Source of the DNA: Lachnospiraceae bacterium C7
GTDB taxonomy: Bacteria > Bacillota > Clostridia > Lachnospirales > Lachnospiraceae
Direction: 5' to 3'
DNA: 51,560 bases
Assembly: GCA_900113385.1 (NCBI GenBank)
Contig: FOPE01000020.1
Coordinates: 1 to 51,560 of the forward strand
Below, piece by piece: positions 17,780-26,127 of this stretch. The notes beneath the pieces are model-generated. The model was not told the DNA's origin. It did not search any database and saw only the letters and a program-made list of their open reading frames with translations. The position numbers were made by a program, and so were the translations under genes. Positions within the stretch are counted from its first letter, which is position 1; each line of letters starts with the position of its first letter.

Positions 17780-18595
17780 TTAACTAATTGCTCTTGTTGA
17801 TGGATGTTCTTTTATTGGTTTCTTCTTTTCATCAATGTTTCTGAATTTTTGATACCTGTTTTCTACTAACACCGCTGGGCTTAATTTTTCTAGACGTTTA
17901 AGCTCTTTTTGAAGCTTTTTATCTATTACTTTATACATATTTTTGTCTTCAGCAATAACGTCATCTATTAAACCAAACTCATATAACTCTTGAGCTGTAA
18001 TTTTCATTACCTCACTAGCTTTAGAGGCAAGAGATGAATCTTTCCATAAAATAGATGCAAATCCTTCTGGTGAAAGAACTGCATATATTGAATTTTCTAA
18101 CATCCAAATTTTGTCACCTACTCCAAGAGCTAATGCTCCACCGCTGTTACCTTCACCTGTTACAATTACAATTATTGGTACTTTTAAAGAAGACATCATT
18201 GCCATACTTTCTGCAATTGCATTTGCTTGGCCATGTTCTTCTGCTTCTTTTCCTGGATAAGCTCCTGGTGTATCAATAAAAGTGATAACTGGACGATTAA
18301 ATTTTTCAGCTTGCTTCATAAGTCGCATGCCTTTTCTATAACCTTCTGGTGAAACCATTCCGAAGTTAAATCTAATATTTTCTTCGATAGTTTTTCCTTT
18401 TCTTTGTCCAATTATTGTTACAGGTGTTCCATGAAACATGGCAATTCCACCAAGTATACTTTCATCGTCTTTTGATAATCTGTCACCTTTTAACTCAATA
18501 AAGTCTTCAAAAAGCTCTTTAATATAATCTGTGACCTGCGGTCTTTTTTTATCTCTAGCTTTTAGGACTCTATCGTATGTTGTAACCTCTTTCAT
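17780..18595 (-). CDS. accA: acetyl-CoA carboxylase carboxyltransferase alpha subunit
   Basis: A 271-residue carboxyltransferase subunit that, with AccD, moves the carboxyl group from biotin to acetyl-CoA. It has the crotonase-like core: GQRKGKTIEENIRFNFGM, FIDTPGAYPGKEAEEHGQA and GEGNSGGALALGVGDKI. It is shorter than the E. coli protein at the N-terminus, as usual in Firmicutes. It begins 14 bases after accD, consistent with the two subunits being made together. Confidence 0.95.
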   Translation of the reverse strand: MKEVTTYDRVLKARDKKRPQVTDYIKELFEDFIELKGDRLSKDDESILGGIAMFHGTPVTIIGQRKGKTIEENIRFNFGMVSPEGYRKGMRLMKQAEKFNRPVITFIDTPGAYPGKEAEEHGQANAIAESMAMMSSLKVPIIVIVTGEGNSGGALALGVGDKIWMLENSIYAVLSPEGFASILWKDSSLASKASEVMKITAQELYEFGLIDDVIAEDKNMYKVIDKKLQKELKRLEKLSPAVLVENRYQKFRNIDEKKKPIKEHPSTRAIS

Positions 18596-18608
18596 TTTTT
18601 CAACCCTT

Positions 18609-19457
18609 TCAAGACATTCCGTGTAACACTAGAAGTTTGTACAAAGTTTCTTTTAACTTTGTTCTTTCTACAATCATGTCCACCATACCACTTTTTTCTA
18701 AAAATTCTGCATGTTGGAATCCTTCTGGAAGTTTTTCTCCTATGGTCTGTTCAATAACTCGTGGTCCTGCGAAACATATTAATGCGTCTGGTTCTGCGAT
18801 TAAAATATCTCCCATTGCAGCGAAACTAGCAGATACTCCTCCTGTTGTAGGATTTGTATAAACAGAGATGTAGAGGCCTCCATTATCCTGGAATTTTTTT
18901 ATTGCTGCTGCAGTTTTTGCCATTTGCATTAAAGAAAACATTCCTTCTTGCATACGTGCTCCACCACTGGCGCTAAAAATAATTAAAGGTAAATTCTTTC
19001 TTCCTGCTACTTCTGTAATTGCTACAATTCGCTCACCAACTACTGTTCCCATACTTCCCATCATGAATTTCGAGTCAAGAACAGCTACTGCACAAGTGAT
19101 TCCGTTAAGTTTCATTACACCTGTACATACAGCTTCATCTCTTTTAGATTTTTCCTTATTTTTTGCTATAACTTCGTCGTAATCTGGGAAATCTAACGGA
19201 TTAACGGATTTTAATCCTCTAAGATGCTCCTTGAAAGTTTTTTCATCTGCTACTAAATGAATTCTTTTATGTGGAGTCATGGAAAAATAATAGTTGCAAT
19301 CTGGACAAACCATTAAATTTTTTAATAGAGTCTCTTTTTTAAATGTGCCGTGACACTTTTTGCATTCTATAGTTTCATCTAAATCTTGCTTTTTACGTGC
19401 CTGCATCATTTTATTCAGTTTCTTTTTCCTGTGTTTAAAAATATCTGATATATCCAT
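18609..19457 (-). CDS. accD: acetyl-CoA carboxylase carboxyltransferase beta subunit
   Basis: A 282-residue subunit starting MDISDIFKHRKKKLNK at 19457. The longer frame to 19481 is rejected because the 19457 ATG overlaps the accC stop (TAATG) and has GGGG upstream. The zinc ribbon (CKKCHGTF...CPDCNYYF, about residues 32-56) characteristic of AccD is present, followed by the crotonase core with SASGGARMQEG and PTTGGVSASFA. Confidence 0.95.
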   Translation of the reverse strand: MDISDIFKHRKKKLNKMMQARKKQDLDETIECKKCHGTFKKETLLKNLMVCPDCNYYFSMTPHKRIHLVADEKTFKEHLRGLKSVNPLDFPDYDEVIAKNKEKSKRDEAVCTGVMKLNGITCAVAVLDSKFMMGSMGTVVGERIVAITEVAGRKNLPLIIFSASGGARMQEGMFSLMQMAKTAAAIKKFQDNGGLYISVYTNPTTGGVSASFAAMGDILIAEPDALICFAGPRVIEQTIGEKLPEGFQHAEFLEKSGMVDMIVERTKLKETLYKLLVLHGMS

Positions 19458-20806
19458 TATTGTGCATCCCCGTCTAGCCATTCCGTAATGGTCTGACCGT
19501 TTTCTTGATAAAATCCCGTATTATAGTTTCCATTGATAAACTGTGGATGGAATGTTAACATATGCATAAATTCTGCATTTGTCTTAATTCCTTCAATTAC
19601 TAGTTCTTCTAGTGCTCTTCGCATTCTCTTGATTGCTTCAAGTCTTGATGAACCTTTTACAATAATCTTTGCTACCATGGAATCATAAATAGGACTTACT
19701 TTGCATCCACTATATAAATAGCTTTCTACTCGAACACCGTATCCTGCTGGGAAATGTACAAAGTTGACTTTTCCCGGTGTCAATGCATTGATTCGACATT
19801 CAATACCATGTCCGCCTATATTTATATCTTCTTGTGTAAAACCTAATTTCATACCAAAGGCTATTCTAAATTGTTCTTTGATAATGTCTACCCCTGTAAC
19901 CATTTCAGTTACTGGATGTTCTACTTGAACTCTTGTATTCATCTCAATGAAATAGAAATGTCCGTCTTGGTCTAAAACAAATTCTACTGTTCCTGCATTA
20001 TAATATCCGCACGCTTTTGCTGCTTTTATTGCAGTTTCACCTATTTTTTTTCTTGTTTCACTGTCTAATACCCACGCTGGAGCTTCTTCTAATAATTTCT
20101 GATTGTTTTTTTGAATTGAACAATCACGCTCTCCTAGGTATACAACATTTCCGTGTTTGTCAGCCAAAATTTGAACTTCGATATGATGTGGATTAACTAT
20201 AAGTTTTTCAACATACATATCTCCATTATTAAAGGCTGCTATTGTTTCTGCTTTGGCTGTTTCATAGGCTTTTTTCACTTCATCTTTTGAAAAAGCTTTT
20301 CTCATACCTTTTCCACCGCCGCCGGCTGATGCTTTTATTAAAACTGGATATCCAATTTCTTCTGCTACGGCCTCAGCTTCTTGCCATGTATTAACAAGGC
20401 CTTTTGATCCTGGAACAACTGGAATGCCATTTTCTATCATAAGACTTCTAGCATTCTGCTTGTCTCCCATTTTGTTTATAATATCTGATGAAGGTCCTAT
20501 AAATGTCAGTCCATTTCCTTCGCATTTTCTTACGAATTCTGCATTTTCTGATAAAAAGCCATATCCTGGATGAATCGCATCACACTTAGTAAGCTTTGCT
20601 GTTTCTATTAAAACGTCTTCATTTAAATAGCTTTCGCTAGCTTTTGCAGGTCCTATACAAACTGCTTTTGTTGCAACGATTACAGGTAATGTATCTTTAT
20701 CCTCTGTTGAATAAACGATAACTGTTTCGATACCCATTTCTCTACAACATCTAATAATTCTAAGTGCAATCTCACCTCTATTAGCTATTAATATTCTTTT
20801 AAACAT
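19457..20806 (-). CDS. accC: biotin carboxylase AccC
   Basis: A 449-residue ATP-grasp enzyme that carboxylates the biotin on AccB using bicarbonate. It begins MFKRILIANRGEIALRIIRC, has the glycine-rich ATP loop KASAGGGGKGMRK (about residues 159-171), ERDCSIQKNNQKLLEEAPA, the catalytic FIEMNTRVQVEHPVTE and GHGIECRINA. Typical length. The stop overlaps the accD start, so the two are translationally coupled. It follows accB by 28 bases. Confidence 0.96.
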   Translation of the reverse strand: MFKRILIANRGEIALRIIRCCREMGIETVIVYSTEDKDTLPVIVATKAVCIGPAKASESYLNEDVLIETAKLTKCDAIHPGYGFLSENAEFVRKCEGNGLTFIGPSSDIINKMGDKQNARSLMIENGIPVVPGSKGLVNTWQEAEAVAEEIGYPVLIKASAGGGGKGMRKAFSKDEVKKAYETAKAETIAAFNNGDMYVEKLIVNPHHIEVQILADKHGNVVYLGERDCSIQKNNQKLLEEAPAWVLDSETRKKIGETAIKAAKACGYYNAGTVEFVLDQDGHFYFIEMNTRVQVEHPVTEMVTGVDIIKEQFRIAFGMKLGFTQEDINIGGHGIECRINALTPGKVNFVHFPAGYGVRVESYLYSGCKVSPIYDSMVAKIIVKGSSRLEAIKRMRRALEELVIEGIKTNAEFMHMLTFHPQFINGNYNTGFYQENGQTITEWLDGDAQ

Positions 20807-20834
20807 TTTTCCTCCAAGTCAGTAAATGTAAGAT

Positions 20835-21308
20835 TTACTTAGGCTGATAATGTAAAAGTGGTTGCTCAAATTCAACCATTTCTCCATCTTCAGCATCAAT
20901 TGATGTAATTACACCATCTTCTTTTGCTACGATGTCATTCATCATTTTCATTGCTTCAATAATTCCGATGACATCACCTTTTTTAACCTCTTGACCAATC
21001 ATTACAAAAGGTTTTTCATCTGGTGCTGCTGCCCTATAAAATGTTCCAACTAATGGAGCCTTTAATGCTTCGCCACTAACTGTTTCTTTTTTAGGGTTGG
21101 CAGCAGCCTCTTTGCTGCTGCCTGATTCTGGATTTGAGTTTCCTGCTGGTATTGGAGCCATAACAGGACTATTTGTAAATGGTGTAACAACACCACTTTG
21201 AACATTTTTCTTGATGGAAATTTCAAAACTGCCATCTTTAATATCGATTTGGTCAACATTTGAAGTTTCTATTCTATCAATAAGTCTGTAAATTTCAGAA
21301 GTATCCAT
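20835..21308 (-). CDS. accB: biotin carboxyl carrier protein AccB
   Basis: A 157-residue carrier with an N-terminal helical part, a Pro/Ala/Ser-rich linker (about 45-75) and a C-terminal biotinyl domain. The biotin-accepting Lys lies in IEAMKMMNDI (about residue 118-122). It is the second gene of the operon, about 115 bases after acpP; the spacer between is AT-rich and shows repeated TACGTATT-like words but no clear hairpin. Confidence 0.94.
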   Translation of the reverse strand: MDTSEIYRLIDRIETSNVDQIDIKDGSFEISIKKNVQSGVVTPFTNSPVMAPIPAGNSNPESGSSKEAAANPKKETVSGEALKAPLVGTFYRAAAPDEKPFVMIGQEVKKGDVIGIIEAMKMMNDIVAKEDGVITSIDAEDGEMVEFEQPLLHYQPK

Positions 21309-21423
21309 TTTTCCACCCTTATACCTAATTTTTTGTTACGTATTATTTTTTGCATATTTTTTACATGTTATTTTTTACATATTATCTATGCTTTAATACG
21401 TATTTCTATACGCTACGCTTATT

Positions 21424-21654
21424 TTATGCTACGTGTTTATCAATATAATCAACGATGTTTTTAACTGTAACGAATTTAACTAACTCTTCATCATCGATTG
21501 TAATGTCAAAAGCTTCTTCTAATGCCATGTTAAGTTCTACAGCATCTAATGAATCTAATCCAAGGTTCTCTTTTAAGTTAGATTCCATTTTTACGTCTTC
21601 CTGATCTAAATTAACTGTTTCTACGATAATATCTCTTACTTTTTCAAAATTCAT
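21424..21654 (-). CDS. acpP: acyl carrier protein
   Basis: A 76-residue ACP, the carrier of all intermediates of the pathway. The start at 21654 (MNFEKVRDIIVET) is chosen because GGGAG lies just upstream and it gives the usual length; the frame also has an ATG 15 bases earlier. The phosphopantetheine Ser is in LGLDSLDAVELNMALEE (about residue 35). It is the first gene of the fatty acid operon, downstream of the promoter at 21782-21810. Confidence 0.95.
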   Translation of the reverse strand: MNFEKVRDIIVETVNLDQEDVKMESNLKENLGLDSLDAVELNMALEEAFDITIDDEELVKFVTVKNIVDYIDKHVA

Positions 21655-21704
21655 TTTTATTTCTCCCATCTCTTTTTTAATATTGGTTTAAAATATTGGT
21701 TTTA

Positions 21705-21722
21705 GATATTGTCATCAATATC
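21705..21722 (-). promoter_or_regulatory. leader hairpin upstream of acpP
   Basis: GATATTG and CAATATC form a perfect 7-bp stem with a four-base loop in the leader, about 50 bases before the acpP start. Two direct AATATTGGTTT copies lie between it and the gene. There is no T-run, so it is not a terminator; it may stabilise the message. Confidence 0.4.
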
Positions 21723-21754
21723 TGGTTGTTGTTTTCTAACTAAAATGTTTTAAA

Positions 21755-21789
21755 TAAACATGTTTAATTAAATTAATTTAGATGCTAAA
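21755..21789. promoter_or_regulatory. palindromes in the fatty acid operon promoter (candidate MarR operators)
   Basis: Two dyads: TTTAG/CTAAA arms around three bases at 21777-21789, lying over the -10 hexamer, and a perfect 12-bp palindrome TAAACATGTTTA at 21755-21766, just downstream of the expected start of transcription. Both are well placed for repression. That the operon's own MarR proteins bind them is inferred; they do not match a FabT motif that I can quote with certainty. Confidence 0.5.
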
Positions 21790-21810
21790 CCAATTGAGGG
21801 TGTTTGTCAA
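21782..21810 (-). promoter_or_regulatory. sigma-A promoter of the fatty acid operon
   Basis: On the minus strand a perfect TTGACA (21810-21805) is followed after 17 bases by TAGCAT (21787-21782). The leader to acpP would be about 120 bases. Confidence 0.8.
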
Positions 21811-22079
21811 TAGATTTTGATAAAAAAAATAAATTTCTTTAAGTTTTTTGTGTTTTTTCGTTTCACGTAGTTTTCTTATTAGTTTCTAATAATTCCTTTA
21901 TATTCAAGACCTTGAGTTCTTTATATCACCTTGTGTTTAGTTAAATAATAAGAAGTAGTTTTTTAAACCACGTTACACGGCCCCTTTGTTCGAGTGTTTA
22001 TTTCCATTCTTTTAGTTTTATTTTTTTAATATTGTAAAGTGTCTATTTGTAGCGGTTTAACATAAATTTATTGTAAAAA
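21811..22079. other. non-coding AT-rich stretch upstream of the acpP promoter
   Basis: About 270 bases without a convincing gene. On the minus strand a short open frame (about 20 codons, near 21870-21930) reads like ordinary protein but has stops on both sides and no ribosome binding site, so it may be a gene remnant. Nothing else is seen. Confidence 0.4.
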
Positions 22080-22135
22080 TAAAAAAGCCCACATCAAAAG
22101 GAGTGTTCTTTTCTCTCCTTTGTGTGGACTTTTTA
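22080..22135. terminator. terminator after the 22164-22541 gene
   Basis: AGCCCACATCAAAAGGAG and CTCCTTTGTGTGGACT form an imperfect stem flanked by A-run and T-run, so it can work in both directions. It ends the minus-strand gene and shields the fatty acid promoter. Confidence 0.8.
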
Positions 22136-22163
22136 AAAATGTAAATTTACATTATTGAATTTT

Positions 22164-22541
22164 TTACCAACCACATGCGCCACAATTTCGACAAGGAATA
22201 CATCCATTTTTTCTTCTTTTTGGAAGTTTTGGTATGTATTCTTTTTCTTCGATAATTATTTCGCCTGAATCAATCTTTTCTTTTGGAAATTTGAATTTAT
22301 CAAACCCAACTTCAAAAATTATATCGCTTTCATCTGACATCTTTTTTATTGAAATAACCTTAATTTTTCCTGGGTTCATTCCATCTTCAAATGTTATGGG
22401 TTGTATAATTTTTGTTTTTTGATTCTTTGTATTAGTTATCTTGTAAAATACATATTTTTCTTCGTTGTTAACTGCTTTGACTGTTGAAACAAATGCTTTG
22501 ACTGTAGTTTCATTAACTGTGTTTTGTTCTTGTTGTTCCAT
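22164..22541 (-). CDS. small protein with C-terminal cysteine motif, unknown function
   Basis: A 125-residue soluble protein not recognised as a known family. Residues 1-105 are charged and probably beta-rich (KYVFYKITNTKNQKTKII, then DIIFEVGFDKFKFP). The last residues, RRKNGCIPCRNCGACGW, hold four Cys in C-X2-C-X2-C-X2-C spacing at the very C-terminus. Such a tight cluster could bind a metal or be modified. The ATG at 22541 has GGAAATG upstream. Its own terminator follows. The next gene, 22661-23221, is on the same strand 120 bases upstream. Confidence 0.65.
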   Translation of the reverse strand: MEQQEQNTVNETTVKAFVSTVKAVNNEEKYVFYKITNTKNQKTKIIQPITFEDGMNPGKIKVISIKKMSDESDIIFEVGFDKFKFPKEKIDSGEIIIEEKEYIPKLPKRRKNGCIPCRNCGACGW

Positions 22542-22660
22542 AACGTTATATCATTTCCTTCTATTACCTCTATGGCCTCGCTAGAGTTTATCCCCTAACT
22601 AGGTCAAAAATTTAGCTTTACGCTCTAATACATTGTACTAGATTGTGCTAAATTTTGCCA

Positions 22661-23221
22661 CTAATCTGCAAAGGTAATATCAGTAACTTCAATAGTATAA
22701 TTACTTCTATCTACGCTTCTAGGAATGCTTGTTAGTTCATAAAACTTGTCATCTTGCATCTTCCATGAATAGTTTGCATTTAGTGGATCATCTACGTATT
22801 CATTTAATACGCAAATTGATTGCTGAGCCACTTTTTTACCTTGGTCATCTCTGAAAAATACTGTAACTGTAACATCTTTTACATCTCTATCACCATTATT
22901 TTTCAACTCTACCTCGGCCATTCCTAGTTTACTTGTTCTTGTATAATCTTCCATCATATCTACAGTTCCGCCTGTAACCCTCATGTATTTATCTATGTAA
23001 TCTTGTTTTCTACTAGAACTATTTCCTGCTCTACTGCTATCATAACTACTATAACTTGAGCCATTAGCCTCATCGTCATCACCATCAGATGAATAACTTT
23101 TTCCAATGTAACTTTCCTTATTTTCATTTGCAAAAGTATAAATTTTATTGCCTGTAAATGTAATTACTCCACATAAAATAATTGCTGTACTTCCAAGTAT
23201 AATCTTTAATTTATTATTCAT
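22661..23221 (-). CDS. secreted/lipid-free exported protein with FxLYD-like domain
   Basis: A 186-residue protein. I start it at 23221 (MNNKLKIILGSTAIILCGVITFTGN), where GAAGGA lies eight bases upstream; the frame to 23296 would add a lysine-rich stretch over a repeat tract and is less likely. Residues 5-25 form an N-terminal membrane segment or signal peptide. A Ser/Asp/Gly-rich linker (about 35-70) is followed by a small beta domain (MAEVELKNNGDRDVKDVTVTVFFRDDQG...) resembling the FxLYD fold found in exported Firmicute proteins. The function is unknown. Confidence 0.72.
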   Translation of the reverse strand: MNNKLKIILGSTAIILCGVITFTGNKIYTFANENKESYIGKSYSSDGDDDEANGSSYSSYDSSRAGNSSSRKQDYIDKYMRVTGGTVDMMEDYTRTSKLGMAEVELKNNGDRDVKDVTVTVFFRDDQGKKVAQQSICVLNEYVDDPLNANYSWKMQDDKFYELTSIPRSVDRSNYTIEVTDITFAD

Positions 23222-23303
23222 TTTCCATGTCCTTCTTTCAAATTTTATTTTAGCCTTGTGTTTATTTATTTTTTGTCTATGTTTATTTATTTTCAAGTTG
23301 TGC

Positions 23304-23345
23304 GTTTTTAATTTGTATGTTTTTAATTTGTATGTTTTTAATTTA
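23304..23345. repeat. 15-bp tandem repeat upstream of the FxLYD-like gene
   Basis: GTTTTTAATTTGTAT occurs at 23304-23318 and 23319-23333 and partly at 23334-23345. A second, looser pair of GTTTATTTATTTT words lies at about 23259-23294. The tract separates the membrane-protein gene (stop 23369) from the FxLYD-like gene and may alter spacing of its leader. Confidence 0.8.
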
Positions 23346-23368
23346 ATATTTCTAGTTTTAGGCTGTTT

Positions 23369-23947
23369 TTACCAAGGTAAAACTTCTGCTTCCTGATTTT
23401 TCTTCTCCATAATTTGTAAAATTCCTTTAACCATGAAGATAATTGCTAAAGCATTTTCTCCTAATTCATATCCTATTATTTTTCCTAAAATCACGATATA
23501 TGCTGAACTATTTGGATTTGTTAAACGAAGACCAATAGATAAACCACCATATAGTAAAATTGCATTTAGACAAACGCAAATACTTGCAATTATAAGTAAT
23601 GGAGCGTTTTGTAAAATACCTGCTTCATACTCTGCAAATACCACGTAACACATAACTAAAATAATATTAAAAAGTAACTGTTTTGCTGAGATTCCACCTG
23701 AAATTATAGTTATAAACATGTTTAAGACTGCATTTACTGCCATTGCCACTGCTGTAACTTTTCTACATATTTCACTTTCAAATAAAGAAGCAACAAATGT
23801 TACTAATGTTGCGATACAAGTTGGATAAAAAACATTTACACTGTTCAAATTTCTTGTCAAAAATAACTTCATTAAAATTCCAACAATTCCTAAAATTGCC
23901 ATTGCGACTATAACCTTATTTTTTTCGATAATCTTTTTCTCTACCAT
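23369..23947 (-). CDS. polytopic membrane protein of unknown function
   Basis: A 192-residue protein with five or six hydrophobic segments spanning almost its whole length (for example residues 11-29, 38-54, 65-83, 87-105, 113-135). No motif that I recognise. The ATG at 23947 has AAAGGAG upstream. It may be co-transcribed with the FxLYD-like gene downstream, about 150 bases away. Confidence 0.68.
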   Translation of the reverse strand: MVEKKIIEKNKVIVAMAILGIVGILMKLFLTRNLNSVNVFYPTCIATLVTFVASLFESEICRKVTAVAMAVNAVLNMFITIISGGISAKQLLFNIILVMCYVVFAEYEAGILQNAPLLIIASICVCLNAILLYGGLSIGLRLTNPNSSAYIVILGKIIGYELGENALAIIFMVKGILQIMEKKNQEAEVLPW

Positions 23948-24055
23948 TTTTTTCTCCTTTTACGCCTGTTTTTTGAAACAATTATATTAAAACATAGCCT
24001 ATGAGTAAAAAATGGGACTTTGTGTAAATTGTATTAATTTTTCTTTTTATTTAAT

Positions 24056-24970
24056 TTATTCCAATATTATTTTGAATTTTTTTTCTAGATATTCTTTCTG
24101 TGGTAAATAGCATGGATAATTGTGTCCAGCTAGATTTTGCATAGGTGTCATGTAATCTTTGCCATACAACTTTTCTAACACCTTATGATATTCTGCTGGA
24201 ATTGATATATTAATATTTTCAAATGGCACCTTTATTGTATCTCTAAACCATGCTCTTTTAAAAACTAACTCCTTATATGCATCTGTAACGAAATTATGCA
24301 TAATTGCAACTTCTTCTGTTTCCACATCTTTATAACACCCTGCAAGTTGTTCTGATAATTTCATAAGCTGTGCTTTCGGATTGTCGGCTGTGTGTATTGT
24401 GCAATCACAAAATTCTTCTATTTTTTCAATATAAAATCCCAATTTTCCATTCTGTGAGTATAATTCATAACTGTCTACTGCATCGCACACCATTCCATAA
24501 ACATTAATTAAAACTTCTTTTTCTTCTTTTTCTTCTGGGATTGAATCTAGACAAAAAATATCGATTCCCACAATATATGGACAGCCATAATTAGCCTCCA
24601 TTCTTTTTTTATAATCATCAATATCTGCTGAATTTGCAAAAAATTTTATTGGATTGTAAGAATATCCCTTTCCATAACCTTTTAGACAATATCCTTCTGG
24701 CATTTCCTCCCGCGCAACTTCTGCAAAATGTTCAAATTCTTCCCTAAACATATATAAATCAATATCATCATCCCATGGAATAAAGCCTTTATGCCTTATG
24801 GCACCAAGTAAAGTGCCATAGCCTGCATAATAGGTTATTCCATGTCTACTGCATATATCTTGTATTATTGATAAAACCTTTAAATTAGTGGCCCAAAATC
24901 GTTTCATAGAAGATGACACCAAAAAATTTTCTCTAATTTCATCTTCAAAAAAATCATTAGAAAATTCCAT
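24056..24970 (-). CDS. LicD family phosphotransferase-like protein
   Basis: A 304-residue protein with the LicD signature: YYAGYGTLLGAIRHKGFIPWDDDIDLYM (about residues 50-77), where the DDDID acidic motif is the nucleotidyltransferase-fold metal site. LicD proteins transfer phosphocholine or related groups from a CDP-linked donor to surface glycans. The start at 24970 (MEFSNDFFED) is chosen because AAGGGGA lies just upstream; ATG 24988 would add six residues. The family's substrates vary, so phosphocholine is not certain; a LicC-like enzyme is encoded at 8954-9826. Confidence 0.85.
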   Translation of the reverse strand: MEFSNDFFEDEIRENFLVSSSMKRFWATNLKVLSIIQDICSRHGITYYAGYGTLLGAIRHKGFIPWDDDIDLYMFREEFEHFAEVAREEMPEGYCLKGYGKGYSYNPIKFFANSADIDDYKKRMEANYGCPYIVGIDIFCLDSIPEEKEEKEVLINVYGMVCDAVDSYELYSQNGKLGFYIEKIEEFCDCTIHTADNPKAQLMKLSEQLAGCYKDVETEEVAIMHNFVTDAYKELVFKRAWFRDTIKVPFENINISIPAEYHKVLEKLYGKDYMTPMQNLAGHNYPCYLPQKEYLEKKFKIILE

Positions 24971-25034
24971 AATCGTCCCCTTTAACATCCATTTAGCGTA
25001 TTTATAATTATAACTACATCTTTTTATTCATAAA

Positions 25035-25970
25035 CTATATTGTATATCGACTAATTTTTTTAGTTTTCTTTGGAATACTTACTTCATTTTCTTTAACAGT
25101 TATTAACCATAGCATTATAAATATCATTAAAAAGCCAACTGCATCATATATTGAAAAAACCGATCCAAGTACTGTTGTTGAGATTATTGTAGCTGTAATT
25201 GGTTCTGCGAAACTATATAAAATAGCTTTATTTGGTCCTATAAGTTGTACTCCGCTTACATATAAATTAAATGCCAATATGTTTCCTACAACTACAACAA
25301 AAATTATTCCAATTATTCCATAAATATTTGGGATATATTTAAACTCCCAAATCCTAAATCCAATTGAACCTGTAACCCCTCCTAAGAAAAAGGACCAGCC
25401 TTGTATTACAAATACTGGTATATTGCTTAGTTTTGGAGCTAATATATTATAAACGGCTACACACATTCCGCTTAACACACCAGCTAACAGTGCCTTTGAT
25501 GGTACTGTCATTGATGATAAATTACCATGGGTTGTTATAAAAAAGACACCTACTAGTGCCATTGTTATAGATCCCACTTCAATTTTTTTTGGAAATCTAC
25601 GTGAAAAAATGCACGTAAATATCAATATAAAGATTGGTGCTAAATCCTGCAAAATTGTTCCTACTGCTGCAGTTGATAGTTCTATTGTCAAGAAATAAAA
25701 AAATTGACAAAAGCTAACACCTATTAATCCATATATCAACATAATACCTGCACTTTTTTTCGTCTTCCAAGGAAGCATAACTTCTTTCTTGTTCTTAAAC
25801 ATTGAATATATAAGCAAGATTATTCCTGCTAATCCTAATCTTATTGGGACTAACCATCTACTATCCATTTTTTGAACTGTAAATAAGTATTGTCCCATTG
25901 AGCCTGAAAGCCCCCAGCATGCTGCTCCTAGAGTTGTAAGCAATGCTCCTTTTAAAGTATTTTTATTCAT
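25035..25970 (-). CDS. EamA/DMT superfamily transporter
   Basis: A 311-residue membrane protein with about ten hydrophobic segments in two EamA repeats. The first repeat begins LKGALLTTLGAACWGLSGSM, and the end of the second shows PNKAILYSFAEPITATIISTTVLG, the typical drug/metabolite transporter motif. Such proteins export amino acids, sugars or other small molecules. It lies downstream of the uronate operon on the same strand, but with about 150 bases between and a GCCTA/TAGGC hairpin near 26028-26048, so it is probably separate. Confidence 0.88.
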   Translation of the reverse strand: MNKNTLKGALLTTLGAACWGLSGSMGQYLFTVQKMDSRWLVPIRLGLAGIILLIYSMFKNKKEVMLPWKTKKSAGIMLIYGLIGVSFCQFFYFLTIELSTAAVGTILQDLAPIFILIFTCIFSRRFPKKIEVGSITMALVGVFFITTHGNLSSMTVPSKALLAGVLSGMCVAVYNILAPKLSNIPVFVIQGWSFFLGGVTGSIGFRIWEFKYIPNIYGIIGIIFVVVVGNILAFNLYVSGVQLIGPNKAILYSFAEPITATIISTTVLGSVFSIYDAVGFLMIFIMLWLITVKENEVSIPKKTKKISRYTI

Positions 25971-26025
25971 TTTTGTATATAACCTGACTCTCTTCTTTTA
26001 TTAGACATTTTTCAAGTCTCGCCCC

Positions 26026-26060
26026 CGCCTACCCTTTGTATATAGGCGAAAGCCATATTG
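26026..26060. terminator. weak hairpin between uronate operon and EamA gene
   Basis: GCCTACC and a TATAGGC about 12 bases on form a short stem in an unusually C-rich patch. No strong T-run follows on the minus strand, so its role as terminator of the uronate operon is uncertain. Confidence 0.3.
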
Positions 26061-26127
26061 TCTGAGATATATTATATACGTAACTTTTCCATAGTCAATC
26101 TACATTTTCCACATATTTTTGGGCTTT

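Noticed and set aside
21860-21940. Minus-strand frame of about 20 codons reading like a protein end (KELKVLNIKELLETNKK)
   Set aside because: Stops on both sides, no start or ribosome binding site; at most a remnant.
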